38,895 nucleotides of DNA from an uncultured Prevotellaceae bacterium (GTDB taxonomy: Bacteria; Bacteroidota; Bacteroidia; Bacteroidales; Bacteroidaceae), in NCBI GenBank assembly GCA_937898415.1, contig CALDLA010000094.1, positions 1-38,895 on the forward strand. Direction: 5' to 3'. This document shows, one piece after another, positions 24,993 through 33,600 of this stretch. How positions within the stretch are numbered: the stretch's first letter is position 1; every line of letters begins with the position of its first letter. The notes beneath the pieces were generated by a model. The model searched no databases and was not told where the DNA came from. It worked only from the letters and a program-made list of their open reading frames with translations. The translations under genes were made by a program, and so were the position numbers.

Positions 24993-25145
24993 CATAAAAA
25001 GAAAGGGTTATGAAGTGAATTAGGAAGATATATAGTAAAACTCCATTTTGGGTAATTATTTCTATTCATTTGCGGTCATCCTCTGTCGTGAGACACAGGA
25101 TGACCATTTCTTTCGCGCGTTCCTTATTATAATTTTAGCCTGCAA

Positions 25146-25191
25146 ATGCAAAATTTCGTCAATTTCCTTGTCTATTGCCAAAATTTTGCGT
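25146..25191. promoter_or_regulatory. Second, diverged copy of the abiE operator
   Basis: ATGCAAAATTTCGTCAAT (25146-25163), a 10-base spacer and ATTGCCAAAATTTTGCGT (25174-25191). The same 18-10-18 layout, with one mismatch in the left arm, is found at 27754-27799 over the abiE promoter. The -7 place here reads TACCATTG (25191-25198), degenerate. It may be a decoy, a relic or a site linking another transcript to AbiEi. Confidence 0.65.
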
Positions 25192-25202
25192 ACCATTGCA
25201 TG

Positions 25203-25252
25203 GTAAAAATCAGCCGTTTTCAAAAAAAATATCGAAAATGGCTGATTTTTAC
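25203..25252. repeat. Long inverted repeat (19-bp arms)
   Basis: GTAAAAATCAGCCGTTTTC (25203-25221) pairs with 25234-25252, one mismatch (a G-U pair in RNA), 12-base loop, then a T-rich run. It could be the terminator of the fimbrillin transcript or an operator. Confidence 0.55.
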
Positions 25253-25322
25253 TTTTTCTCACTCCTTCAGTAAAGATGTTAGCATCACACATCTTCACTG
25301 GGAAAAAAGCATTAAAATAGTT

Positions 25323-25372
25323 AAAAGTCGCAGGAAAAATGACATCGACTATTGCAAAAGTCACAGGAAAAA
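25323..25372 (+). repeat. Direct repeat in a promoter, 33 bp apart
   Basis: AAAAGTC(G/A)CAGGAAAAA occurs at 25323-25339 and 25356-25372, one mismatch. The 33-bp step equals three helix turns. The second copy fills the spacer of the promoter at 25351-25382, a good place for regulator binding. Confidence 0.6.
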
Positions 25373-25382
25373 CGTATCTTTG
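25351..25382 (+). promoter_or_regulatory. Promoter without an obvious gene behind it
   Basis: ATTG (25351-25354), a 20-base spacer and a perfect -7 box TATCTTTG (25375-25382). It points rightward, head-on to the gene at 25570-25869. See the candidate RNA at 25390-25493. Confidence 0.55.
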
Positions 25383-25389
25383 CACCGTA

Positions 25390-25493
25390 GAAATACAAGA
25401 AAGTGTACACGGTAGCCCCTGTCGCTTCCGTCTGCACTATAAAAAAGATCAAATCGAGTCCCATCTGCTTGCAGTTGGGGCTCGTGCTTTTTC
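25390..25493 (+). ncRNA. Candidate small RNA
   Basis: From the promoter at 25351-25382 a transcript of about 105 bases would end at a strong hairpin (CGAGTCCCA 25455-25463 pairing with 25476-25484, inner CTG/CAG stem) followed by TGCTTTTTC. No credible coding frame starts in it. The same hairpin reads on the minus strand into a T-rich run, so it may only be a terminator for the abiE operon. Low certainty. Confidence 0.35.
25455..25493. terminator. Hairpin terminator, possibly bidirectional
   Basis: A 9-bp outer stem (25455-25463 with 25476-25484, one G-U pair) and short inner stem. T-rich sequence follows on the plus strand (25486-25493), and A-rich sequence precedes it (25440-25447), giving a T run for minus-strand transcripts of the abiE operon. 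Confidence 0.6.
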
Positions 25494-25569
25494 AACTGTC
25501 GGCCAGATCTTGGCTGGCAGTCTGTCCGCAGGCAAATACCTTTTCGGCTACCATGTTGGGATATGCCAC

Positions 25570-25869
25570 CTACTCGTCGTAAATCAGGTTGATACCAAGT
25601 GCATCCTCCAGTTTCGAGAGCGTATCAAGGGACATATTCTCCTTACCCTTAAGAATCTTCGACACGTATTGCTGAGTACAGTCCATGCGTTCAGCAAGGG
25701 CCTTTTGCGTCAGTCCCTCCTGCTTCATCTGCAACAACACCTTCACGGCAATCTTCTGTGAGTGCCGCAGCCACGACCAGTTATCGCGGCTCCATTCTGC
25801 TTCCTCGCGCCATGTTGATGGCGTTTCGCTCTGGTGAACTTCGAGGAATTCTTGTGTTTCCTTTTTCAT
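25570..25869 (-). CDS. XRE-family HTH protein downstream of abiE
   Basis: This 99-aa protein has an XRE/HigA-like helix-turn-helix at about 45-95 (QEGLTQKALAERMDCTQQYV, ISL-type end LDTLSKLEDALGINLI). Start ATG 25869 is chosen because upstream in-frame sequence overlaps abiEii. The N-terminal 40 residues (WREEAEWSRDNWSWLRHSQK) are Trp-rich. Such proteins are antitoxins or regulators, but no HigB-like toxin lies next to it. It follows abiEii by 67 bases, so it could be a third member of the abiE operon. Confidence 0.78.
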   Translation of the reverse strand: MKKETQEFLEVHQSETPSTWREEAEWSRDNWSWLRHSQKIAVKVLLQMKQEGLTQKALAERMDCTQQYVSKILKGKENMSLDTLSKLEDALGINLIYDE

Positions 25870-25936
25870 AACCTCCTTTTCCTTATGATAGTTCTGACAA
25901 GAAGTCCGCAAATCCGTCAGTATCATTAGCCTGAAA

Positions 25937-26998
25937 TCATAATAGCTGACTTGTTTTAGCCCAATAATAATATGCCTCTGGCAATCCAATACGCAACTTA
26001 TTCAGTTTAGTTGTTAAAACTGGCGCAATCTGTAAGTCCTCACTAAAAGGAGTGACGGGGAATCGTTCTACGGTTTCCTGTCCTTTTTCAATAAGAGTAG
26101 CCAAATATGCAGCTTTGGAAGCATCAACGATCGCCTCTTCTATACGGTAGGCACTCTTATACATAAATGGCTTGATACTGATAATTCCCTTTTGCAGCAG
26201 AGCGAACTTGTCCTTATCAACAAAACCTCTCGTGCTGATATTGAGAGCTGTCTGCCTGATGTCTTGATAGATTTGTGTAAGGTCATGGCCCAGGTTGCGG
26301 TAGCCAAGTTCCACATCGGCAATCGCCTTGAAAGAGCGAGATGTGATATCAAGATCCTGCATCCTGTCGAACAGGCGGCCTACGTCATAGAGCTGCTTGA
26401 TAACCTCCAATGTGGACAGCCTGTCTTTCTTATAATATGGTATGCCCGTCGTTTCAGGTGCAAAGGCAGTAAGCTTGTCACCCAGTATATCCTCAACCGA
26501 TGGTACGGTGACTTTCTGCGGCTCACCATCCACTTTGATGAACGGACTCACGATGTCAATGGTGTTGGTCTTGTGATAGTGACAATCCTCATATAGGACA
26601 TCCAATAGGATGAAAGACGTTGCGTCAGACTGGCCTTTGAAAGCCACCTGATAGAAAAACTTTGAATGACTCTTTGGTACATCCTTTCCGGCCTGACGGC
26701 GTTCTACAAGCTGATACTCCAAGAAACCACTTTGGGCATAGTCCTTCAGATAGTCCTCGATATTTGTTCCAGGAGGACTCATAATATCAATATCAATCGA
26801 CAATCGGTGTGAGCCGTCACCGAGAATCAGCATCAGGCTCGTACCGCCTTTGAAATGGAAAGGACAGCCTGATGCTGCCAACATTTCAAGGAGGGAAAAG
26901 GCACGTATGACCTTTTCTATGAGGTTCTTGTCATTGTATTTCAGTTCGATGGATTTCTGTGCAATCCACTCTGTGGTAAAACATTCCTTATTAATCAT
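25937..26998 (-). CDS. AbiEii-like nucleotidyltransferase toxin
   Basis: This 353-aa protein belongs to the nucleotidyltransferase toxin family of type IV toxin-antitoxin/phage abortive infection pairs. Motifs: FKGGTSLMLILG (about 49-60), then HRLSIDIDI (metal-binding D69 and D71), and DILGDKLTAFAPETTG (about 168-183). Family members tested elsewhere (such as MenT) add nucleotides to tRNA 3' ends and stop translation; I infer this activity here. The gene overlaps the antitoxin gene by eight bases, the usual order (antitoxin first). Complete length, no visible loss of key residues. Confidence 0.88.
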   Translation of the reverse strand: MINKECFTTEWIAQKSIELKYNDKNLIEKVIRAFSLLEMLAASGCPFHFKGGTSLMLILGDGSHRLSIDIDIMSPPGTNIEDYLKDYAQSGFLEYQLVERRQAGKDVPKSHSKFFYQVAFKGQSDATSFILLDVLYEDCHYHKTNTIDIVSPFIKVDGEPQKVTVPSVEDILGDKLTAFAPETTGIPYYKKDRLSTLEVIKQLYDVGRLFDRMQDLDITSRSFKAIADVELGYRNLGHDLTQIYQDIRQTALNISTRGFVDKDKFALLQKGIISIKPFMYKSAYRIEEAIVDASKAAYLATLIEKGQETVERFPVTPFSEDLQIAPVLTTKLNKLRIGLPEAYYYWAKTSQLL

Positions 26999-27713
26999 TT
27001 GAATTGATGGATTTGATGATGGTTTCTATTTCTTTTCTGATTCCCCGACGACTGGCATAGCGTAGCAGGCGGCTTTCGTTGATGGTGTATAACGACATGG
27101 CATTGCGGAAGATATTAAAACCCTCGGCTTCCTGTAGATAGAAGAAATCAGCATCTTTCTGTAAATCTACTAACAGTTTTTCCAATGTCGGCACCAATAC
27201 ACCATTACATTCCTGAACGGGGGACTCCGTGATAAGCGGCTTTACGAAAATGGCGGACTGCGACAAATCTATGTAGTTATAGATAAGTTCGCGGGTGGGT
27301 CGAAGATAAGCTGTCAGTCCTTTATCCTTCAAATGGTTGAATACAGCAGATGTCGCTTCTCGCTCAGTTTCAATATAGGTAATGTTGTTTGCAGCCAGAA
27401 GGTGTTGCAAGGGGCTGATGACACTACCATCGTAGATACAGAAATGGGCAAACGGCCAATGCTGTTTCAGCATTTCGTTCAGTTGTTGTTGATCATCTGT
27501 TGGAACTATAGCAAACTGCTGCTTGTCGGCCTTGGCATATTTCCCATGTCCTATGCGGCGCAGTTGCCCCGATTCAGTCAGCTTCGTCAGATACCATGAA
27601 ACCGTCTGACGGGAAATGTCCGCTTCCCCATCAAGATGTGCATAAAGGTCATGCAATCCAAAATCAGAGTGCAAAGCCGCATAATCCATGATGTCTTGAC
27701 TATAATTCTTCAT
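26991..27713 (-). CDS. AbiEi-like antitoxin/repressor
   Basis: This 240-aa protein has an N-terminal winged helix (about 10-60: LYAHLDGEADISRQTVSWYL, then LRRIGHGKYA) followed by an AbiEi-type domain. In characterised AbiE systems the winged helix binds inverted repeats at its own promoter and the rest counteracts the toxin; here such a repeat (27754-27799) overlaps the promoter. I recall similar Bacteroidota proteins as 'DUF6577', always beside AbiEii-like toxins. It overlaps the toxin gene by eight bases. Confidence 0.82.
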   Translation of the reverse strand: MKNYSQDIMDYAALHSDFGLHDLYAHLDGEADISRQTVSWYLTKLTESGQLRRIGHGKYAKADKQQFAIVPTDDQQQLNEMLKQHWPFAHFCIYDGSVISPLQHLLAANNITYIETEREATSAVFNHLKDKGLTAYLRPTRELIYNYIDLSQSAIFVKPLITESPVQECNGVLVPTLEKLLVDLQKDADFFYLQEAEGFNIFRNAMSLYTINESRLLRYASRRGIRKEIETIIKSINSND

Positions 27714-27746
27714 CCTTTATCAACCTTATCATAAAGTTTCACGCTG

Positions 27747-27778
27747 CAAAGATATGCAAAATTTCGGCAATATGCAAG
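27747..27778 (-). promoter_or_regulatory. Promoter of the abiE operon
   Basis: On the minus strand: CTTG (27775-27778), a 20-base spacer and a perfect -7 box TATCTTTG (27747-27754). Its spacer is covered by the operator at 27754-27799, so binding would block RNA polymerase. Confidence 0.75.
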
Positions 27779-27799
27779 GAAATTGCCGAAATTTTGCAT
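27754..27799. promoter_or_regulatory. abiE operator: 18-bp perfect inverted repeat
   Basis: ATGCAAAATTTCGGCAAT (27754-27771) and its exact complement (27782-27799) are separated by 10 bases. It overlaps the -33 box, spacer and first base of the -7 box, as expected for autorepression by the AbiEi-like protein. Confidence 0.85.
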
Positions 27800-27852
27800 T
27801 TTTCTGATAAAAAAATACACAATATATAGTCACATGAAACTTTTGTCATTCA

Positions 27853-27990
27853 TTAATTATCAAACTTTGCCATCGCATCTGATTTAGCAGAATCAGCTAT
27901 GGCAATGTAGGATTTCATAGCGGCATAGTCGCTATGTCCTGTCCATTTCATTACTATCTGCGGAGATATGCCAAGCATTAGGGAGTTACT
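27853..27990 (-). pseudogene. C-terminal remnant of a second tyrosine recombinase
   Basis: The minus strand encodes about 45 residues, including NSLMLGISPQIVMKWTGHSD, then YAAMKSYIAIADSAKSDAMA and an end in KFDN. This is the last part of a Bacteroidota element integrase: WTGHSD holds the box III His and KSYIAI the active-site Tyr. Upstream the frame meets a TAG stop at about 28013-28015 and the rest of the gene is missing. An IS4-family element sits 68 bases further up. It is a leftover of an earlier integration or a lost neighbouring element. Confidence 0.8.
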
Positions 27991-28057
27991 CTTTTCAATT
28001 TCGTAGTTGCCAGTCTATTTAGGTCCTATTGGTTTATGGATATACGTTTGGCCGTAA

Positions 28058-28065
28058 TTACATAA
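28058..28065. repeat. Target-site duplication of the IS, left copy
   Basis: TTACATAA at 28058-28065 is repeated at 29737-29744, directly outside the terminal inverted repeats. Confidence 0.85.
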
Positions 28066-29736
28066 CTAAAGTTTCCCACCCCTGATTTTATGGTGTTTAA
28101 AAGCTGTAATGGGTGCTGAGAACCGTCTGTTTATCTGCGTTTTCGATTTGTCAAAAATACGTTAATCTCAGTACTTTTGCTCATTCTCCCTTGTTCAGAA
28201 CATGTAGCATGCTGATCATGAGCATTATTTCTTCACTCTCATCTCCACCAGCCTGCAGCGTCTGCATTGTCTGTTCAAAATCTGCGCCAAGCAGGTGACA
28301 CAGCCTGTATAGTATCTGCGCCATTATCGGTAGTATTCTCTGCCATAGGGTGAGTGCCATCAGGTCGGCCTGCATCAGCCTGAAGAGTTCACCCATTGTC
28401 TCGTATTCCCCGAATCTCCTGTAAAGCGTGAGTATCGTGTATGTGGCCAGTGCCAGCGAACAGTCTGCAATCTGTGCATCGAAGTCTGTTGACTGGCACT
28501 TCCCGAGTCCGAGGTACTGTTTGCTCTCGCGGTACATCACCTCCTGGTTCCAGCGGATCTGGTAGTATTCAAAGACCTTTATGAACGAAAGCCCCTTGTC
28601 GGTAGTGAGCAGGATGTTCCACGTCGTGTTCTTTCCATACTGTACGAAGAACAGCCTGAGGGGTGTGCCCTCAAACACCACGTCCTTCCTGAAATAGCGG
28701 CATTTGTACTTCCTGCATGTCATGGCCTTCCGCCCGTTTAGGGCGACCAGTTCCTTTCCCGTATGCCTGTACTTGCCGTCCTCGTATTTCCTGTTCCCGT
28801 TCTTCGTCATGCAGATGACATGGATCGCACCTTCGGCCACCTCGCGTATGCCCTTGATGAAGTCGATGCCGTCGAACCAGCTGTCTGCCAGGAAATAGGA
28901 TGCACGGATGCATCTCTTCCATGCACGGCGGACCATCCTTATTACCACCTGCGGCTTCTCCTCGTCAAGCTCACGCTTCCGCTTGTAGCCCGGGCTCTCT
29001 GCGTCACGCTTCTTGCGGAACAGGCCCTTGCGCTCCTTTGCGGACAGGCTGTAGTCGCCTTTCCTGCCCTTCTCGGCATGGAGGGAGCAGTCAAGAGGAA
29101 TGCAGCTCTTTCCGTCAAAGAAACTGAGCGTAAGCAGCTTGTAGCCGGGCTTGTGCCTGCCGTCAGTATGGTCAAATACACGGCTCAGGCCTTCAAAGTG
29201 ACTGCCGGTCTTCTCCAGCGTCGTGTCATCCACAATATAGAAGGATGGCGTATCATCGCAGGTGCCCCCGCGTCTCTCCACTATGCGGAGGAACTGTTTG
29301 GCAATACCCAAAAGCAGGCTGCGCCAGTCATAGGACGGATTGGACAGGAAACGATAGAAGCAGTTCTTCCCAATCTCTGCACTCAACAAACCAAACCACT
29401 TGGACTTGTAAAAGCAGAACACGCTGATCTCAAGCAGACGGATGAGCAGAAGGTAAACAAGCAACGCTGAACAAGGAACACCCTGGTCCTTCGTGATATG
29501 GGACTGCCGCATCAGCTTGCCAAGGCTGAATTCACGGCTTACGGCAACTATTCTCTGTCCAAGACTCTCTTTTTCGCACAAAATGTTGCTCAACTCAGAA
29601 ATTTTGTCTAATTTTGCATCCATAACGGTTCCTGTTAATTCGTTGTGTATATTGTACTTTTAGCCAATACAAAATTACAACAAATTTTCGAGAAACCGTT
29701 ATTTTATTGGGAATTTCTGAGGGTGGGAAACTTTAG
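28066..29736 (-). mobile_element. Complete IS4-family insertion sequence (1671 bp)
   Basis: The ends are 16-bp perfect inverted repeats: CTAAAGTTTCCCACCC at 28066-28081 and its complement at 29721-29736. An 8-bp duplication flanks it. One intact transposase gene fills most of it, so it may still be active. It is inserted between the integrase remnant and jetD. Confidence 0.93.
28181..29623 (-). CDS. IS4-family transposase
   Basis: This 480-aa DDE transposase shows the IS4 signature Y-(2)-R-(3)-E-(6)-K exactly: YQIRWNQEVMYRESK. The first acidic residue is in FYIVDDTTLEKTG (DDT) and the second probably in SYFLADSWFDG. Full length with no frameshift. It cuts and pastes the element through its inverted repeats. 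A -7-like TAATTTTG lies upstream at 29670-29677 (minus strand). Its stop is about 115 bases from the left end. Confidence 0.93.
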   Translation of the reverse strand: MDAKLDKISELSNILCEKESLGQRIVAVSREFSLGKLMRQSHITKDQGVPCSALLVYLLLIRLLEISVFCFYKSKWFGLLSAEIGKNCFYRFLSNPSYDWRSLLLGIAKQFLRIVERRGGTCDDTPSFYIVDDTTLEKTGSHFEGLSRVFDHTDGRHKPGYKLLTLSFFDGKSCIPLDCSLHAEKGRKGDYSLSAKERKGLFRKKRDAESPGYKRKRELDEEKPQVVIRMVRRAWKRCIRASYFLADSWFDGIDFIKGIREVAEGAIHVICMTKNGNRKYEDGKYRHTGKELVALNGRKAMTCRKYKCRYFRKDVVFEGTPLRLFFVQYGKNTTWNILLTTDKGLSFIKVFEYYQIRWNQEVMYRESKQYLGLGKCQSTDFDAQIADCSLALATYTILTLYRRFGEYETMGELFRLMQADLMALTLWQRILPIMAQILYRLCHLLGADFEQTMQTLQAGGDESEEIMLMISMLHVLNKGE

Positions 29737-29744
29737 TTACATAA
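29737..29744. repeat. Target-site duplication of the IS, right copy
   Basis: TTACATAA, identical to 28058-28065. Confidence 0.85.
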
Positions 29745-29756
29745 TTTAACAAATTT

Positions 29757-29779
29757 CAGCCGTCGGCTGACAACTGTTA
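29757..29779. repeat. Hairpin repeat flanking the jet operon, downstream copy
   Basis: CAGCCGTCGGCTGACAA followed by CTGTTAAT. The same pieces (CAGCC-N2-CGGCTGACAA ... CTGTTAAT) occur at 36125-36159 before jetA. On the minus strand this is a stem (TCAGCC/GGCTGA) 13 bases past the jetD stop, so it can serve as terminator. Confidence 0.55.
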
Positions 29780-29791
29780 ATATCTGTAAAA

Positions 29792-30646
29792 TCATTTGGC
29801 ATACCCCTCCTGCTCATATCCCATGTGATACTTGTTGATTATATCCACAAGAGGCTGCACTCTTTTATCGGTTACTTTTATATTCTTGTATTTTTCCTCC
29901 TGCGAATAATACAGTGAGGAATTTCCGTGTTTTGTTATTCGTTCCTCGATGTCATCAGGAACCAGGAATGAGGCCCTGCCGCCTATCTCGTCAAAGAAAT
30001 GAAGATAGATGTCTATTCCGGCCATATCGAAATCGCCGAAATGGATATATCTGTTCGGAATACCTTTCATCCATTCCTTAAAGGCATTTGAGCTAAGTAG
30101 CCTTGACACAAAGAGATACCTTCCCGGCTCAAACAAATGGACATACCTCTCTATCTGCTTGAAACAGGTGAAGTTCTCCACATACATGATGGTTACGTCA
30201 CCGTCTATCTGGAAGGTGTCATAGTCGCTGACAAACAGATAGGATCCCTTTATCAGGGGCAGTGCCCCTTGCTGGCCGTTCAGGGTGTAGGGAACAGTTT
30301 CAAGGGAGTTGACAAGGAACCCCTGGAAGGTGCTTGTCTTCTCTTCCTTCGTTCCGCCAAGCATTTTCTGGACATCCGTCCTGTCCTTTTCTTCTTTGTC
30401 AAGAAAGGCGATATATTCCTGAATGTCATTTATCTGCCATTTCTGACGGAGGACTTTCATTAGATACTCAGCATTCTTGACGACAGCAATCATTTTTCTT
30501 TTCCCCGTCCTGTCAAGGACGATGTATTCCTTGTCAATCAGTTCACGGAAGACCGGCCCAGACAGACTACTGAAGCCTATCTCCTCTCCGGCCAACAGCC
30601 TCTGGATCTTTACAAGCTCTGCTTTTGTTGGTCTTCTTACTGCCAT
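29792..30646 (-). CDS. jetD: JetD-like Toprim nuclease subunit of Wadjet
   Basis: This 284-aa protein ends with the DUF2220-like Toprim domain of JetD: MYVENFT with E157, and HFGDFDMAGIDIY with D205 and D207, the acidic metal-binding set. In studied Wadjet systems JetD cuts circular DNA after the SMC complex has sensed its topology. This copy is shorter than the roughly 380-400 aa JetD I know from other bacteria; the N-terminal arm is a small winged-helix-like part (about 1-60) rather than a full DUF3322. Start ATG 30646 lies one base after the jetC stop (TGA-T-ATG); the longer frame from 30709 would run back into jetC. Confidence 0.85.
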   Translation of the reverse strand: MAVRRPTKAELVKIQRLLAGEEIGFSSLSGPVFRELIDKEYIVLDRTGKRKMIAVVKNAEYLMKVLRQKWQINDIQEYIAFLDKEEKDRTDVQKMLGGTKEEKTSTFQGFLVNSLETVPYTLNGQQGALPLIKGSYLFVSDYDTFQIDGDVTIMYVENFTCFKQIERYVHLFEPGRYLFVSRLLSSNAFKEWMKGIPNRYIHFGDFDMAGIDIYLHFFDEIGGRASFLVPDDIEERITKHGNSSLYYSQEEKYKNIKVTDKRVQPLVDIINKYHMGYEQEGYAK

Positions 30647-30647
30647 A

Positions 30648-33600
30648 TCAGTTCTGGACGAATTGGGTGAATTTACACTTGTCGTTGATGTTCTGGATGA
30701 AATACACATACGTGTAGTCGGAGCCGTTCATCGTCTCAGGTGCAGCCTGCACAAGATAGATATTTCTCAAGGTGGCAAAGTCAAGAATACCTTTCCTGTT
30801 CTCTGTGTCGAGCTGGCCGATCTCATCCATCACACAATGGATGATGAAATTCTGCTGGGAGCCAAGGTTCTTCTTGAATACATCAATCAGAACAATGTTT
30901 ATGAGCGTCCTTGCTACAAAGGACGTTCCTCTGGATCCGAAGGTCGTGAAGCTCATCGTCCAAGGAATCTCGTTATTGTTCTCCTTTCCGCGAACATCTA
31001 TCTCAAAGGTGTCCTTGACGGATATCTGCGAGCTGTTGTTTCTTGACAACCCGTCTGAGAGCTGCTTAATAAGGTCTATCTCCTTCCTGCGGATCTGGTC
31101 GATGCCTTCTATACCAAGATCGGGTGCAAAGACTCCTGGCGATTTATTCTCGATAATCTCCTTGTACGTCATATAGAACTCCTTGAACTTCTGCAGCATC
31201 CCAAAGACCTCGTTTCCGCTCGGCCTGGTCCTGAACTGAATGAACCCGATCTTCGAGAAATTCAGGTTGGAAAGCTGCTTGTTCATCTTGCCGATGGTCT
31301 GGTCAACGATATACAGGTATTCCTGAGTTTCGAGACATTCATGGGCTGCCTCCTTGATGATGTCGTTGAACTTCGTATAGGACACCTCCTCGTTTTGCTC
31401 CCACCGTCTGGTGTTGATGAAGCTCTGAAGCCACTCGGCGAACTCGCAGTATTCACGAGTGCTGTCATCACCGACGGAGAAGATGGTCTTGATACCGTAG
31501 ATATTCTCAATAGAGAAATCCTTGATAAAGAAATGAACGTCCTCCTGAAGCTTCATGAGATCAGACTGACGGCGGGAAACATTATCGGTGATAGAGCTGA
31601 TGATTACCTGTGCATCTTCCTCGTTGATCTCATAGTCACTTGACATGAGATAACTTGGACAGGCATCTTCCTTCTGTAGGAATGCGGTCGTCGTCTCGAT
31701 CTCCTTGGTGATGGAGGTCAGCTGACCTTTCTCACTGTTGATGATGGATAACAGGGAAAGAGAGTCCTTTTCCAGCTTCTCACAAGCCAGCTTGTGTTCC
31801 TTCTCAAACTCCTCCATCTTCTCTTTGGCAAGCTTGAGCTGGTTGTCGTAGTAATCCTTCTTACTGTATTCGTTGACGAACTCCTTGTACTTCCCGTAAA
31901 AAAGGATGTAATCCTTGTTTTCGAGGATTAACTTCTTTTTGTTCAGCTCGGAGATATGTTTGGATAAACTCTCTATATGAGAGGTGTCAAGGCCTTTTTC
32001 AGATAGCTCCTTCATCTTCATCTCCTGGATCCTGACCTTCTCAGATGCTATCTTTGTTTCGTTCTCCTTCAGTTTTCCCTTCAGGTCATTGATGCTTGTC
32101 AGATACTGTTCCAGTCCCTTCAGACGATGGTTCATCGTCTCTTTGGCAGCGGCCAGACGCTTCAAACGGCCATTCTCACCATTCTCCTCGTTAAGGGCCT
32201 CAGTAAGCTTCGCCTTCTCGCCCGTAAGCTTTCCTATCAGTTCGTTAATCTCACGGGCCTTGTTCTCCTTAATCTCCTTCTCCCTCTTAAGCAGTCTCTT
32301 CAGTTCCTGATCAAGGAGATCCCACTTGCGCTTTTCGTCAGCAAGAAGACCCTCTTTCTGACCTGACTCCTTGCGGTAGCCGCGTATCTTCTTATTGTAC
32401 GACTCTTCAATTCGTGCAATCTCTGTCTGGAGGGCAATATCCGGATGCTCTATCGCGGCCTTCACCGATGAGTATTCCTTATTGCTGTCAATAAGTATCT
32501 TCTGGAGGTCATCGATGCTTACGGGTGTCTTCCCGGTCTTCGAGAGGTCTATCTGGACACCATACAGGCTGTCACTGTCATCCTTCAGGGCAGGGGAGAG
32601 GTCTTTTGAGAACAGCACATCTTCATCGACAACCTTGCCGATGGTGTCTTCCCATCCCGGCACCTCGTTCTCCAAAAATTTCTGGAAGGATCCTTCAATG
32701 TTTTCGAGGCGCTTCTCCGTCTGGGAAATGACTTTCGTGAGTTCTTTCTGCCTCGCTCCCCATTCATTGAGCTTTTTGTCCTTGAAGCGAATCACCTCAT
32801 TGTGACACTTATCCTGCTCTTTGTTGATAAGCTCATTGAAATCGGCTATAGCCTTTTCAAGATCGCCGATATTTTTCAGGTGCGTCTTCTGCTCGGCATC
32901 GATCTCCGCCTTCCGTTCAACGAACATGACCTCCTTCTCGTTCTGGAGAAGGGCGTCCTTCTGTCTGATAATCTCGTTTTGCTTGGCTTCGATGGCTGCA
33001 TTAAGCTCAGAGATAATCTTGGAATGTTCCTCTTCTATCTTCCTGCACTCGGCTTCATAGTCACCCTTAATCTGGAGTCTTTCGGTCTTCTCCTTCTCTT
33101 CCAGAACGCGGATCTCCTCATTCCACTTCACTTGTAGCTCATTCAATGGGGCGAGGACGGATTGAAGCATTTCCTGATATTTCTTCTCAACATCACCAGT
33201 GGCAGAAGTCAACACCCTGTATTCCTCTGACAGGGCTGCCAGGGTCTTCAGGATGGTGTCTTCTTCCTTGAAGACGGCAATTATATCCTGTGCATCCTGA
33301 CGGTGGAACTTCTTGTAATCCCTGTCAAGTGATTCAAGAAGACTCTTAAACTTCGTGATCGGCTCCTGAAGTTCCCTGATATGGCCGGAATAGCTTTCCC
33401 GTCTTTCCTTGAGCTTTCCGTCTATGTCATTCTTTTGGTTGACGTGCATGTCAAGCTTCTCCTTGATGGCGGTCTTCCTTCTGCTGTCGCGTGGGATGAT
33501 ATAGTTGAGCTTCTTCCATGCAAGCGAGATGGCAACATCCTTGTCGAGCTTACGGTTATATCGCTCGACAACCTGTCTGGCGGCACGCATCTTGATCTGG

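Noticed and set aside
25062..25385. 107-aa minus-strand frame
   Set aside because: Covers operators, an inverted repeat and a promoter; no family features, and its residues follow the repeat sequence.
25339..25761. 140-aa open frame on the plus strand over the xre gene
   Set aside because: Begins upstream of the likely transcription start, crosses a terminator hairpin and lies antisense to a clear HTH gene.
28763..29470. 235-aa open frame opposite the transposase
   Set aside because: Shadow of the transposase gene, which has all expected motifs on the other strand.
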